Shown here one piece after another: positions 1 to 8,862 of a stretch of 53,807 bases of DNA. The DNA is from CAIMDX01 sp041652155. Its GTDB lineage: Bacteria; Patescibacteriota; Minisyncoccia; Minisyncoccales; JAQTVQ01. How positions within the stretch are numbered: position 1 is the stretch's first letter; each line of letters opens with the position of its first letter. The DNA lies in contig JBAZHV010000005.1 of assembly GCA_041652155.1 (NCBI GenBank), forward strand, positions 1-53,807, given 5' to 3'. The notes beneath the pieces were generated by a model that was not told where the DNA came from, searched no databases, and worked only from the letters and a program-made list of their open reading frames with translations. The translations under genes were made by a program, and so were the position numbers.

Positions 1-62
1 GCGACGACCACCAAGAGTTCGATGAGCGTGAAGGCTTCGGAGTTTTTACGCTTGGATTTCAA
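1..62 (-). CDS. Type IV prepilin-like protein, 5' end only (runs off the left edge)
   Basis: The minus strand reads from a TTG at 62 into a short lysine/arginine-rich leader followed by AFTLIELLVVVA at the window edge. This is the class III prepilin motif: prepilin peptidase cuts before the Phe, and the Glu five residues into the mature part guides assembly. The 10-residue leader with four basic residues is typical of pilins and pseudopilins. Only the first ~20 residues are inside the window, so pilin and pseudopilin cannot be told apart. The start is uncertain: an ATG at 138 lies upstream but is out of frame because of the length of the intervening GA/CT tract. Sure of the family, unsure of the start. 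Confidence 0.75.
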   Translation of the reverse strand, partial: MKSKRKNSEAFTLIELLVVV

Positions 63-80
63 TTTCCGCCAAAGGCTGAA

Positions 81-115
<35 letters not shown>

Positions 116-147
116 TTGAAAAGTTGAGAGATTTTCATATTGGTTTG

Positions 148-176
148 ATTATACAAATATATTTAAGGGGAAACAA
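148..176 (-). promoter_or_regulatory. Sigma-70-type promoter of the prepilin gene
   Basis: On the minus strand TTGTTT (176-171) and TATAAT (153-148) are separated by exactly 17 bases. Transcription should begin near 141, which places the ATG at 138 almost at the 5' end (leaderless) and the GA/CT tract in the early transcript. Confidence 0.65.
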
Positions 177-275
177 TATACGCGCAATCCACAGGCGGTG
201 CCTGTGCGGGTTCCCCGCGCCGAGGATATAACTATCAAATATCTCTTACAATTTCGGCTTTAAACAAACATTACG

Positions 276-309
276 AAAAGCGGAATAACGGCCGGCTCCA
301 TTATCCGCT
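276..309 (-). terminator. Hairpin terminator after the DUF4143 ATPase
   Basis: On the minus strand AGCGGATAA and TTATTCCGCT form a near-perfect stem followed by TTTT, starting on top of the stop codon of the 308-1444 gene. Confidence 0.55.
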
Positions 310-1444
310 AAACCAAAAAATTATAATAATTATCCCTGTTTATTGTTTGAAATTCGGAGTTTTTATAAGCTTCCAAAAATTTTACCGGATTTTTAGCGAT
401 TTCGCGGCCGAATTTGAATTCATAGGCGAAAAACCTGCCTTCCCGCTCTTCGATATAATCAATTTCTTTTTGATCGTATGTCCGCCAAAAATAATTGTTG
501 GAATAAATATCGCTGTAATGGTTGCGCTTGATCCTCTCCGCGACGCAAAAATTTTCCCACAAAAATCCCGCGTCGCTTCTTATACCCGGCAAATTGAAGT
601 TATTGATCAAATTGTTTCTTATACCCAAATCGTAAAAATATATTTTTATCGATTTTGATATCTCATTCCTCAAATTTCTGCCAAGCGAATTCAACCGAAA
701 AATAATAAAACACTGTTCCAAAATATCAATATATTTTTCAACCGTTACCCTATTAATACCCAATTTGTTTGCCAATTCATTATAAGAAACCTCGCTCCCT
801 ACCTGTAACGCCAAAAGTTGCAACAGCTTTGCGATAATGCTTGATTTTTTAATTCCCTCAAAATTCAAAACATCCTTGAATAAATAGCTGATAGCTATTT
901 CATTTAATCTTTTTAAAGCAACATCTTCTGTCTCAAAAAAAACTTCAGGATAAGTCCCAAATCTCAATATCTTTTCCAGCGATGGCTCAATTTCCAATAT
1001 CCCATTATCTTTTTTAATTTCCCCGATCGAAAGCGGATAAAGGTTAAAAACTATTTTTCTTCCCGTCAACGGTTCATTCACCCTGTTGGCCAGATCAAAA
1101 GACGACGAACCGGTCGCCAAAATTTGCGTTTCCGGATAAGCGTCAACGAAAACCTTCAAGATCAAACCGATATCTTTTATTTTTTGCGCTTCATCGAGAA
1201 CGATCAATTTGGCGTTTCCCAAATAATCTTTGATCATTTTGGGTTCGGGTTTGGACAGCGCTTCTTGCACGCTCAAAACTTCGCAATTGAAATAACTGCC
1301 TTGTTCTTTATGCTTTGCCAATATTTCCTTGGCAAGCGTTGTTTTGCCAACCCGACGCGCGCCATAAATAATGATTATTTTACCCTTGAACAGCTCGTTT
1401 TCAATTTTTTCTTGTATCGTCCGCTTTATCATCATAATATACAA
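308..1444 (-). CDS. AAA family ATPase with DUF4143 C-terminal domain
   Basis: 378 residues. The N-terminal half is a P-loop ATPase: Walker A GARRVGKT at 28-35, Walker B LIVLDEAQ at 80-87, and an ATGSSSF sensor-like segment near 110. The C-terminal half has a winged-helix-like stretch (about 205-255) and the DUF4143 region ending with EIDYIE and YEFKFG, spaced like a PD-(D/E)XK fold. Proteins of this AAA_14/DUF4143 type are common, often in many copies, in CPR and archaeal genomes. Their substrates are unknown, though a DNA-related role is often guessed. Several Met codons cluster at the start (residues 1, 4, 5), so the true start may be a few residues in. It stands alone with its own terminator. 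Confidence 0.88.
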   Translation of the reverse strand: MYIMMIKRTIQEKIENELFKGKIIIIYGARRVGKTTLAKEILAKHKEQGSYFNCEVLSVQEALSKPEPKMIKDYLGNAKLIVLDEAQKIKDIGLILKVFVDAYPETQILATGSSSFDLANRVNEPLTGRKIVFNLYPLSIGEIKKDNGILEIEPSLEKILRFGTYPEVFFETEDVALKRLNEIAISYLFKDVLNFEGIKKSSIIAKLLQLLALQVGSEVSYNELANKLGINRVTVEKYIDILEQCFIIFRLNSLGRNLRNEISKSIKIYFYDLGIRNNLINNFNLPGIRSDAGFLWENFCVAERIKRNHYSDIYSNNYFWRTYDQKEIDYIEEREGRFFAYEFKFGREIAKNPVKFLEAYKNSEFQTINRDNYYNFLV

Positions 1445-1621
1445 ATTTATATAAATTTAACTATTGCAATATCATTATTTAGTCAAACTTTGCTATTGTC
1501 AAGAGGAAGGATTCATTTATAAGTCTCTAAACCGCGCGGTTGCCCATATGCGAGATTAAGTATCTCTTTAGAATTTTATGGAGATAGCCGCATCAAGGTT
1601 ATAGTAATTGGTTGGCTTGGT

Positions 1622-1648
1622 AGAAAATTCGGAATTTCCGAATTTTCT
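1622..1648 (-). terminator. Palindromic hairpin downstream of the M50-like gene
   Basis: AGAAAATTCGGAA is followed after one base by its exact complement, giving a 13-bp inverted repeat about 50 bases past the stop of the minus-strand gene at 1701. The T-tract is short, so termination is only probable. Confidence 0.4.
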
Positions 1649-1700
1649 CATGGTTTACCCCGGAATAAGCTCTTTTTCGCCATAGACATTCTGCATATGC

Positions 1701-2243
1701 TCATTTCTCTTTTTGCGAGCCGCTTGAAATAATTATGGCAAACAGGCCGATGATCGAGGCCGCGATGATCACTGAAACGCCGGTAAAATAGCAGGTCCCG
1801 CCGAATACGGGAGCCAAGGGCGTCAGGCCCAGCTCCCCCAGCAAGAAATTCCAGTCGCGGATGCCTCCCCCCAGAAGAGGAAGGGCCATATCGATGGCAT
1901 CGCTGATATACACCGACAGGTTGATAAAGCTCTGGCCCAGCCAGAAAGAGATCAGCGAGCAGGACAGCCATTCTTTTCTGCGGGCGAAATAAACAACGAA
2001 AATCAGCGGAACCAATATCTGCATTATCGAACCGCCGGCCATATAGATCATCTGGCCGAAAGGCATAAAAAACACGTGCCCGGCTTCGTGAATTATCAAG
2101 TCCACCCCGTCAAAAAAATTCCACTGTTTGGCGTTGGCCGCGAAAAACAAAAAATATATGGAGGCAAGCGAAAACGCTCCCAATTTCAAAAAAGGAAAAC
2201 CATCTTTTTTCATTTCCGCTTTTCCCTGTTCCATCGAATACAT
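1701..2243 (-). CDS. M50-like integral membrane protein with HEAGH motif
   Basis: About 180 residues, read from the Met at 2243; an upstream ATG at 2348 would add 35 unlikely residues and collide with the divergent gene. The first membrane segment spans about 20-36, followed by an HEAGH motif (52-56) in the setting LIIHEAGHVFF. Three more hydrophobic segments follow. HExxH inside a membrane helix is the zinc site of intramembrane (site-2/M50) proteases, but the usual second ligand motif is not clear, so it could be an M50-like relative without proven activity. It is divergent from the pyrophosphatase gene. The Mets at 2234 and 2213 are alternative starts. Confidence 0.7.
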   Translation of the reverse strand: MYSMEQGKAEMKKDGFPFLKLGAFSLASIYFLFFAANAKQWNFFDGVDLIIHEAGHVFFMPFGQMIYMAGGSIMQILVPLIFVVYFARRKEWLSCSLISFWLGQSFINLSVYISDAIDMALPLLGGGIRDWNFLLGELGLTPLAPVFGGTCYFTGVSVIIAASIIGLFAIIISSGSQKEK

Positions 2244-2366
2244 CTTACCAAAAAATAAATTTCCGCACACGCGAATTCGCCAAGATTGCCATCCCCGCCC
2301 GTTAAAGATCGGCTCGCGTTGTGCTAAGATAATGGCTGGCGATAACACCTAAAAATTCCAAAGATC

Positions 2367-2735
2367 ATGGATTGCGAAATAGCCCAAAAAAAATACGCGA
2401 CAAATTTCATCGGCAAAATAGTGGAGATAGAAGTGGACCGGCCGCTCGGTTCGATGCACCCCGACCGCAAATTCGCCTACGAGCTGAACTACGGTTTTGT
2501 GCCCGGCACTTTGGCGCCGGACGGAGAAGAGATCGACGCTTATTTGCTGGGAATAGAAAATCCCGTCAACAGTTTCAGGGGGAAATGCGTCGCCGTGATC
2601 CACCGCCTTTTTGACGACGACGACAAACTGATCGTGATACCGCGCGATATGGAGGATATCGCCGACGAAGAGATAGTCCGGTCCACGCAATTCCAGGAAA
2701 GATTTTTCATCTCCCGGATATTGAGAAAAAAATAA
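2367..2735 (+). CDS. Inorganic pyrophosphatase, short family I type
   Basis: 122 residues, shorter than the ~170 of standard bacterial Ppa. It keeps the family I sequence order: a basic-rich start, YGFVPGT near residue 42, the acidic DGEEIDAYLLG segment (about residues 52-62) matching the metal-binding D-x-x-P-x-D-V signature, and a DDDDKLIVIP segment for the second acidic cluster. It should hydrolyse pyrophosphate to phosphate in the cytoplasm and so pull nucleotide and tRNA-charging reactions forward. Such cut-down homologues occur in CPR and some Firmicutes genomes, and their activity has less support than that of full-length Ppa. It is divergent from the M50-like gene. Confidence 0.75.
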   Translation: MDCEIAQKKYATNFIGKIVEIEVDRPLGSMHPDRKFAYELNYGFVPGTLAPDGEEIDAYLLGIENPVNSFRGKCVAVIHRLFDDDDKLIVIPRDMEDIADEEIVRSTQFQERFFISRILRKK

Positions 2736-2760
2736 CGAGCGGGCCGCTTTTCGACGGCCC

Positions 2761-3144
2761 TTATTTTTTGCCGTTCCTGCGGCGGCGGTCCGCCGCTCCG
2801 ACCTCCTTTTCGTCCAGCCCGAAATGATGGGCGATCTCGTGCCAGACCGTGTTGGCGACCATTTCTTTTATCGCCTGCTCGGAGCGGGCGTAGTCTTCGA
2901 TAATTTTTTTAAAAATGGTTATTTTGTCGGGCACGACCTGCGCGTAGTTCGATCTTTTGTTGAGAGGTATTCCCTCGTACAAGCCGAAAAGCGACGACCC
3001 TCTGCCCAATTTCAGTTGTTTTATCTGGTCCGGGGTTGGCTCATCTTCAATGACAATGGCGACGTTATCCAGTTTTTCCAGAAACTCTTCCGGTATGGCT
3101 TTGATGCCTTCGTTGACCAGTTCTTCGAATTTTTCAGCTTCCAT
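2761..3144 (-). CDS. Minimal zinc metallopeptidase (zincin, DUF1025/PF06262-like)
   Basis: 127 residues of a small family of one-domain zincins. The active-site helix is HEIAHHFGLDE (102-112): His102 and His106 are zinc ligands, Glu103 the general base, and the GLD after it fits the third-ligand position of the family. The segment LFGLYEGIPL and the phrase VVPDKITIFKKII are typical of these proteins. There is no signal peptide, so it should be cytoplasmic. The natural substrate of the family is unknown. It converges on the pyrophosphatase gene with 25 bases between them. Confidence 0.82.
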   Translation of the reverse strand: MEAEKFEELVNEGIKAIPEEFLEKLDNVAIVIEDEPTPDQIKQLKLGRGSSLFGLYEGIPLNKRSNYAQVVPDKITIFKKIIEDYARSEQAIKEMVANTVWHEIAHHFGLDEKEVGAADRRRRNGKK

Positions 3145-3211
3145 ATGCCCCTATTTTATCAAAAAGCCGCCTTATGGCCAGGGCGGTTAAAAAATCTTCT
3201 TTAAAAAATAT

Positions 3212-3907
3212 TTAAAATGCTACTTCGGGGGAAACCCTCGAAAAATTTTCTCTCAATTGATGGGCTTCTTCGCCCAGCACTATTTTTTCGATCTGGGAAA
3301 CGGTATCGCTCAATTCCCCTCTTCTGTTGATCACAATGTAGTCGTAACAGCTGCGGTATTCTTCCCACATTTCTTTATCGCGCGCCAGCTTGGTAAGGAA
3401 CTTTTCTTCGTTCGCTTCGGGGTCTCTTTTAAAATATTGCTCGCGGAGCTGGTACCAATCTTCGGGAGCGATATAGACAGTGATGGTTCTTCCAAGAATA
3501 CAGTCGGCCATCTCGGGCATATTGTCGCGGATGATCTCTTTTACGTGCGCCATGGCGTACTCATCGACCTGCCAGATCACGTTCTTGCCGGTCAAGATGG
3601 CGGAGATCGCCTCTTTGCTTGTGCCTTTGAACTCTCCTGGGCGCACTTCGATATGTTCGAGATATTTTCCTTCTTTTATTCTTTGGGCGAATTCCTCGTG
3701 GGTGTAAAAGTTGTGATGGATGCCGTCGGTCTCTCCTGTTCTCGGAAGCCGGCTGGTATCGGTGACGATCTTCTGGAAATCGGGATTGCGTTTCAAGAAC
3801 AGTTCTTTGGAGGTATCTTTGCCCACGCCGCTCGGGCCGGTCGTAACCAGCAACGTTCCCACGTTACAAGCGCCATGATATTCTTTTTGGACAATGTTTT
3901 TTGACAT
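3212..3907 (-). CDS. gmk: Guanylate kinase
   Basis: 231 residues from the ATG at 3907, which has GAGG just upstream; a longer frame back to 3964 has no support. The P-loop GPSGVGKD is at 24-31, and the GMP-binding region carries SRLPRTGETDGIHHNFYTHEEF and YLEHIEVR, in the order seen in Gmk. It transfers phosphate from ATP to GMP in the cytoplasm. A ~15-residue N-terminal extension precedes the P-loop and the C-terminal tail is a little long. The normal SRxPRxGE pattern is intact, so it should be active. Confidence 0.88.
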   Translation of the reverse strand: MSKNIVQKEYHGACNVGTLLVTTGPSGVGKDTSKELFLKRNPDFQKIVTDTSRLPRTGETDGIHHNFYTHEEFAQRIKEGKYLEHIEVRPGEFKGTSKEAISAILTGKNVIWQVDEYAMAHVKEIIRDNMPEMADCILGRTITVYIAPEDWYQLREQYFKRDPEANEEKFLTKLARDKEMWEEYRSCYDYIVINRRGELSDTVSQIEKIVLGEEAHQLRENFSRVSPEVAF

Positions 3908-4143
3908 AGGCCTCAAAATTACAAAATAACTCCCCGACGGCGGTGGAGTATCTTGATACGGCAATTATACAACTATCCTATGATAATTATCAAGGACCCG
4001 AAATGTTTTGTTGAAGCATATACCATTTTTTATTTTTTGAAAAGGATCGGTTCCCGCAAATCAGGATCGCGGGCAAACCCCTGTTCCAGCAGGGCTTTTC
4101 AAAGGCTTTTACCTCCCGGCCCTTCCTGTTAAGATGGCCGTAT

Positions 4144-5568
4144 ATGGACAACAAAAAGATCAAATTATTTTTAGCGGCCGGCGCCGGGCTGGCCATTCTT
4201 TCCGCCGTATTTTTAGGTCCGAACAAAGCTGATTTTAACAAGACGGCCGTCGATAAAACCGGCGACATCATCCAAGCGGGCTCAAAAAATACGACAGCGG
4301 ATGAAAAGATAAAAACGGAGGAAACAAAACTTTTGGAACAGCAGGAATTCGATCTTAAGTTCGACACCTTTCCTCGAAGGTCAAGCTACATTTTGACACT
4401 TGCCGACGGTTCGGAGCTGAAAGGGACGGCCCCCTTCTCCCAAAAAGTGAAAGGAGGAAATGTTAAAGTTTCCTTTGGGCTGCCCGGATACAACATTCTG
4501 AAAAAAGATATTCTGCTGGACAAAAATACTGACACTAATTTTTACCTGGACAAAACGGGACAGCTGGTGCATCACCTCTCGAACATTGATCCTCTTCCAT
4601 CCCCGAAAGGCATAGCGTTCACTCCCGATGGTTCCGAGATCTGGGCCGCCCTGCTTTTGAACAAAACCAGAGGGTTGAGCGTCTTTGACCCGCAAACGGG
4701 GAAGGACATAGCGGACATCGATCTTGAAGGCGGCGGAGGCGTGGAAGTGATCTTTTCCAAAGACGGAAGCAAGGCTTACGCGAGCCAGATGGAAACCGCG
4801 AAAGTTTATGAGATAGACGCCAAGACAAAAAAGATACTGCGTTCGTTTGACACAAAAAGCGCCTGGACCAAAGTTATAGAATTGTCCGCCGACGGAACAA
4901 AACTTTTCGCCTCCAACTGGTCGGGAAACGATATCTCGGAATTCGATCTTAGAGATGGAAAACTTATCCGCCGCATCCCGACGGTCAAAACGCCGCGGGG
5001 CCTGTACGCCGCGCAAGACGGAAAGACGCTTTACGCGGCGGGTTTTGACAAAGGAGACATAGAAAAAATAGATCTGGAAACCGGCAAAGGAAAAATAATA
5101 TATTCCAGCGGCGGCGCGATGAGGCACATCGTCGCAGACGAGGACAAAGGAATATTGTATGTTTCGGATATGGCCAACAGGCAGATACTGACGGTGGACC
5201 TTAAAAACGGCAGCGTCAAAAAATTCGTCGATACCGATATCAATCCAAACACGATAGACCTAAGCCCGGACAAAAAAGTTTTATACGTTTCCTGCCGCGG
5301 ACAGAACGCGACAGCAGACAATTACTATATCCCCGGACCGGAATGGGGGTCGGTTCTGCTTTTCGACACCGCCACCGGCAAAATGCTCGATGCCATTGTG
5401 GGCGGCAACCAGCCGACGGCTCTGGACGTTTCCCAAGACGGAAAACTGCTGGTTTTCTCCGACTTTCTCGATATGCGCCTCGAAGTGTTCGAGGTCCCCT
5501 CTTATGAAACGCTGGCAAACGGCAACGGCGGCAGGTCCGCGGTTTACAGGAACGAATTAAAAAAATAA
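4144..5568 (+). CDS. Membrane-anchored PEGA plus YVTN-type beta-propeller protein
   Basis: 474 residues. A basic N-terminus and hydrophobic helix (about 6-26) act as a signal anchor, followed by a polar linker to about 70. Residues ~75-125 resemble a PEGA domain (LKGTAPFSQKV, VSFGLPGY). The rest is a seven-bladed propeller of the YncE/YVTN class with recurring SPDKKVLYVS-like blade motifs (TPDGSEIWAA, SKDGSKAYAS, SADGTKLFAS, AQDGKTLYAAG). Such proteins are cell-surface binding or scaffold modules. The ligand is unknown. It has no partner gene. Confidence 0.82.
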   Translation: MDNKKIKLFLAAGAGLAILSAVFLGPNKADFNKTAVDKTGDIIQAGSKNTTADEKIKTEETKLLEQQEFDLKFDTFPRRSSYILTLADGSELKGTAPFSQKVKGGNVKVSFGLPGYNILKKDILLDKNTDTNFYLDKTGQLVHHLSNIDPLPSPKGIAFTPDGSEIWAALLLNKTRGLSVFDPQTGKDIADIDLEGGGGVEVIFSKDGSKAYASQMETAKVYEIDAKTKKILRSFDTKSAWTKVIELSADGTKLFASNWSGNDISEFDLRDGKLIRRIPTVKTPRGLYAAQDGKTLYAAGFDKGDIEKIDLETGKGKIIYSSGGAMRHIVADEDKGILYVSDMANRQILTVDLKNGSVKKFVDTDINPNTIDLSPDKKVLYVSCRGQNATADNYYIPGPEWGSVLLFDTATGKMLDAIVGGNQPTALDVSQDGKLLVFSDFLDMRLEVFEVPSYETLANGNGGRSAVYRNELKK

Positions 5569-5646
5569 AAACAGCCTGTTTGGTTGTTCCCAAGCCGCGA
5601 TCGATGAGCTAAAATACCATCATAATATTTTATAAGCTGATTCATT

Positions 5647-6558
5647 ATGCGCACTGTTTCCGTGATCAAAAATATCACCTGGATCGATATAAGCAAGCCG
5701 ACCGACGACGATATAAAATTCCTGAAAAGCAAATACAAGATCCATCCCCTGACGATCAAAGCCATCGTTTCTTCGAACCGCTACCCCGACCTGGATTATT
5801 TCAAGAACTATATGTTCATGATCTTGCACTACCCTCATCCCAGGGAGAGCAACGATATCGACATCAGGGAGATCAACATCGTGGCCGGAGCTGATTTTAT
5901 AATAACGGCCCACAATGAAGACATTCCCCTTCTTCATCAGGTGTCCGAGAACTACGCCAATCTTCAGGCCAAAAAACTTGAGAACTCCGAAAAAAATTCC
6001 GGATACCTTTTGTTTATGGTCTTGAACGCCTTTCTCAAAGACAACCTGGCCAAACTCAACGATGTTGTCAGGCAGATCGATGAAATAGAAAAAATATTGT
6101 TCGCCGGGCAGGAGCGCCAGCTCATCGAAAGGATATCCGCCCTTAAAATGCAGATCATCGATTATTGCCGTATCGCCGAACCGCAGAGATCGGTTTTTCT
6201 GGCCTTGGGCAAGACCAGCATAAAATTGTTCGGGGAAGACTATGAACATTATTCTTCGATCATTGAACTGAGCCACCAGCGCATCGAAGGAACCATCCAA
6301 AGCGCCAAAAACACGGTCGAAGCCCTCGAAAAAACCAACAATATTCTTTTAAACGTGAAGCTGAACGAAACCATCAAAGTCCTGACCGTCTTTTCTGTTA
6401 TATTTATGCCCCTCACTTTGCTGGCCAGCATTTGGGGCATGAACACAAACTATCTGCCTTTCCAAAATACCAAAATGGACTTTTTCATCATCGCGATGAT
6501 CTTGATCGCGACCGCTCTCTCTATGGTTCTGTATTTCCGCCACAAAAAGTGGATATAA
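5647..6558 (+). CDS. corA: CorA-type magnesium transporter
   Basis: 303 residues. A cytoplasmic domain of about 240 residues with long charged helices is followed by two C-terminal membrane helices. The first ends in the diagnostic GMN motif (264-266, context SIWGMNTNYLPF), which forms the selectivity entrance of the pentameric channel. It should take up Mg2+ and perhaps Co2+/Ni2+. The C-terminus ends in a basic RHKKW, as usual for CorA. A strong terminator follows. It is probably the only divalent-cation importer in the window. Confidence 0.92.
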   Translation: MRTVSVIKNITWIDISKPTDDDIKFLKSKYKIHPLTIKAIVSSNRYPDLDYFKNYMFMILHYPHPRESNDIDIREINIVAGADFIITAHNEDIPLLHQVSENYANLQAKKLENSEKNSGYLLFMVLNAFLKDNLAKLNDVVRQIDEIEKILFAGQERQLIERISALKMQIIDYCRIAEPQRSVFLALGKTSIKLFGEDYEHYSSIIELSHQRIEGTIQSAKNTVEALEKTNNILLNVKLNETIKVLTVFSVIFMPLTLLASIWGMNTNYLPFQNTKMDFFIIAMILIATALSMVLYFRHKKWI

Positions 6559-6633
6559 AATACTCTTGGGGCGGACTCTTCAAAAAAACGGATAGCCGAA
6601 GTTCTGCGCAAAATGCGCTGACCCAAACAAAAA

Positions 6634-6656
6634 ACGGAGAAAATCTCCGTTTTTTG
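6634..6656 (+). terminator. Rho-independent terminator of corA
   Basis: ACGGAGA and TCTCCGT with a three-base loop are followed by six T residues. Confidence 0.85.
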
Positions 6657-6679
6657 TCCGTCCTTTTAAAGGCCGAATA

Positions 6680-7246
6680 TTATATTTTCCCTTGGGGAGC
6701 GGCCCATTGAGGCATATTCACTTTCTCAACCTCCGACTTTTTCAGTATGTTGTCCTGTATCTCCACCGCGAGATCTTTATCCACCCAAGTTATAACTATT
6801 TCCGATTGGTCCGAAGTCATAAATTGCGCGTCATCGTTGTCTCCCATGACGCATATAGTTATGTCGCTCAGCCCCATCATCTGATTCGTCAAATTTCTGT
6901 TTATCTTCACTTGTTTTATATATCTGTAAGGAATGCCTATTTCTTCCGTTCTCACCATCCCTCTTTTGATTTTGAAACTGTCTTCGCTGACGAGCACTCC
7001 GTAGTTGTTGTACTCCAGCCAGCCGGCCAGAAAAGTTATCAAGCAAACGAATACAAAAAATGCAGTGGCAAAAGGCACGGCCATAAGCAGATATTTGCCA
7101 TACTCGCTGGGAAAAGCGCCGGGGATCGTAGCCAAAGCTATCGCCGCCGCCAGAGAGAAGAAAGCCAGATAGCTTCTTTTCATCACGAACAAGAAAAAAG
7201 TTTTTCTCCCCAAATGCTGGTATTGCTGCTGATTTTTATTTTCCAT
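6680..7246 (-). CDS. Membrane protein with bacterial PH domain (bPH2/DUF304, YdbS-like)
   Basis: 188 residues. Two membrane helices at about 28-46 and 53-75 form a hairpin. The soluble part (about 80-165) is a bacterial PH domain of the YdbS/DUF304 type: the NNYGVLVSEDSFKIKRGMV start, then PYRYIKQVKINRNL, which is the usual RIQSVxxxxxxxxR-like strand. The function of the family is poorly known; a membrane stress or lipid-related scaffold is the usual suggestion. Residues after 165 are charged and end in a short basic tail. Single gene, minus strand. Confidence 0.8.
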   Translation of the reverse strand: MENKNQQQYQHLGRKTFFLFVMKRSYLAFFSLAAAIALATIPGAFPSEYGKYLLMAVPFATAFFVFVCLITFLAGWLEYNNYGVLVSEDSFKIKRGMVRTEEIGIPYRYIKQVKINRNLTNQMMGLSDITICVMGDNDDAQFMTSDQSEIVITWVDKDLAVEIQDNILKKSEVEKVNMPQWAAPQGKI

Positions 7247-7294
7247 ACTGTGGCTGGTATTATACCAAAAATATATTTGTATTAAAACCTATTA

Positions 7295-8704
7295 TCAAAA
7301 TTCAAAACTCTCTCCCAAGGCCGGTATACCGACGAACAAGCTTGAAAAAGACCTTTCCGCCAGCCCTTTGAAAGCCGGAGCCTGGGACATTTCGGTATGC
7401 ACCAAAAGCAAATTTTTAAGGCCTTTGGCCGCTTTGGCATAAGCCAGCAGATCATTGCGGTCGGCGTGGGCGCTTAATTCATTAAGGGTTATCACCTTGG
7501 CGCGGACATCATAAGGAATGCCGTATATATTCACTGATTTGGCTCCTTCCAATATCTTGCGGCCCAAAGTATTTTCAGCCTGATAACCGGTGATCATGAT
7601 CAAATTATTGGATCCTCCGATATTGTTTTTCAGATGATGTAATATCCTCCCGCCTTCGGCCATTCCCGAAGCGGAAATGATCATAAGAGGGCCTTGCACC
7701 GCGTTCAAAGCCTTGGATTCTTGGATAGAACGGACATATTTCAAGTTATCAAAAGAAAAAGCGGAGTCCCCGTTCTTGCCGAAATCTTTCCAAAACTCAT
7801 CGTCGAAATAATCGGTACAGCAGGAAAATATCTTGGTGATCTGATCGGCCAAAGGGCTGTCGATATATATCGGCAAAGCGGGAATGGCTTTTTGATGCGT
7901 AAGAAGATGAAGGACATAAATAAGTTCTTGTATCCTTCCCAAAGAAAAAGCCGGGACGATGATCTTGCTCTTTTTGCGCACGGCCTCGTTGATGATCTCT
8001 TTCAACTCCACCATCACTTCCGCCACCGGCCGGTGAGTTCTGTTCCCGTAAGTGCATTCCATTAATAACGTGGAAACATTTTCTTGGATTGCTTCCGGAG
8101 AACGCAAGATGGGAAGATCGTTCCTGCCCAGATCGCCGGTAAAAGCCATTGTTTTCACAACGCCGTCTTCTTTGATCTCCAGCAAAATGACGGCCGAGCC
8201 TAAAATATGTCCGGCGTCATATAATTTAAAACGGATATTTTCGTTGAGCTCCGTCCATTTGCTGCTCAACCTGAAGTACGGGACCGCCTCGAAGCGCTCG
8301 AGGACCTTCTGGACGTCTTGGCTGGTATATATCGGAGTGATCTCTTCTTCATCATCGCCCCTGACGTGGACGTTCCAATAATCGCAATCAGATTTTTGTA
8401 TGGCCGCGGAATCCAGCAAAATGCATCTGGCTATCGCCGCGGTGGCATCGGTGCAATATATTTTTCCCTTGAAGCCTTCTCTCACCAGTATCGGCAAAGT
8501 GCCGCAGTGGTCGAGGTGCGCGTGGGAAAGGATGACCGCGTCTATCGTGTCCGAAGAGAAAGGAAGCTTCCTGTTCATCTCGTCGGAGACTTTTCTCTTT
8601 CCTTGATAAAACCCGCAGTCCAAAAGCAGATTGTATCCTTGCGTTTGCACCAAATGTTTCGAGCCGGTTACGTTTTGAGCTGCGCCGAAAAAAGTTATTT
8701 TCAT
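7295..8704 (-). CDS. Metallo-beta-lactamase / beta-CASP RNA exonuclease-like protein
   Basis: 469 residues. The N-terminal MBL core has SHAHLDHCG (His61, His63, Asp65, His66 as metal ligands), DAGHILGSA further on and TGDLGR for the next ligand. A beta-CASP domain is inserted in the middle (VPAFSLGRIQELIY, ISASGMAEGGRILHHL), and the MBL fold closes with TLNELSAHADRNDLL. Proteins of this layout (YsdC/TTHA0252/CPSF73-like) cut or trim RNA in the cytoplasm. Order and length fit the family well. It is preceded on the minus strand by the M42 peptidase gene, from which it is separated by a structured repeat. Confidence 0.9.
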   Translation of the reverse strand: MKITFFGAAQNVTGSKHLVQTQGYNLLLDCGFYQGKRKVSDEMNRKLPFSSDTIDAVILSHAHLDHCGTLPILVREGFKGKIYCTDATAAIARCILLDSAAIQKSDCDYWNVHVRGDDEEEITPIYTSQDVQKVLERFEAVPYFRLSSKWTELNENIRFKLYDAGHILGSAVILLEIKEDGVVKTMAFTGDLGRNDLPILRSPEAIQENVSTLLMECTYGNRTHRPVAEVMVELKEIINEAVRKKSKIIVPAFSLGRIQELIYVLHLLTHQKAIPALPIYIDSPLADQITKIFSCCTDYFDDEFWKDFGKNGDSAFSFDNLKYVRSIQESKALNAVQGPLMIISASGMAEGGRILHHLKNNIGGSNNLIMITGYQAENTLGRKILEGAKSVNIYGIPYDVRAKVITLNELSAHADRNDLLAYAKAAKGLKNLLLVHTEMSQAPAFKGLAERSFSSLFVGIPALGESFEF

Positions 8705-8771
8705 GATATAAAATTAGAATTTATCCTCCTTATTCTACCAAAAATGCCCGCTTTTCAAAAGCCGTAAACCT

Positions 8772-8855
8772 AAAACCCGCGGAGATCTGATCTCTGCGGG
8801 TTTTGAAGCTGCAGAGATTAGATCTCTGCGGATCTCTGCGGATTCTGCGGCTTTT
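8772..8855. repeat. Tandem hairpin-arm repeat (10-bp period) between two genes
   Basis: A 15-bp-arm hairpin (8772-8786 with 8790-8804, one wobble) ends in TTTT. It is followed by an inverted copy of the arm (8811-8818), a three-base loop, then ATCTCTGCGG at 8822, ATCTCTGCGG at 8832 and ATTCTGCGG at 8842, then CTTTT. Read on the minus strand this is three tandem arm copies, a short loop, one inverted copy and a pyrimidine-rich end, the same layout as the 52.7-53.2 kb units. It may also terminate the M42 gene. Confidence 0.8.
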
Positions 8856-8862
8856 ACTGTTT

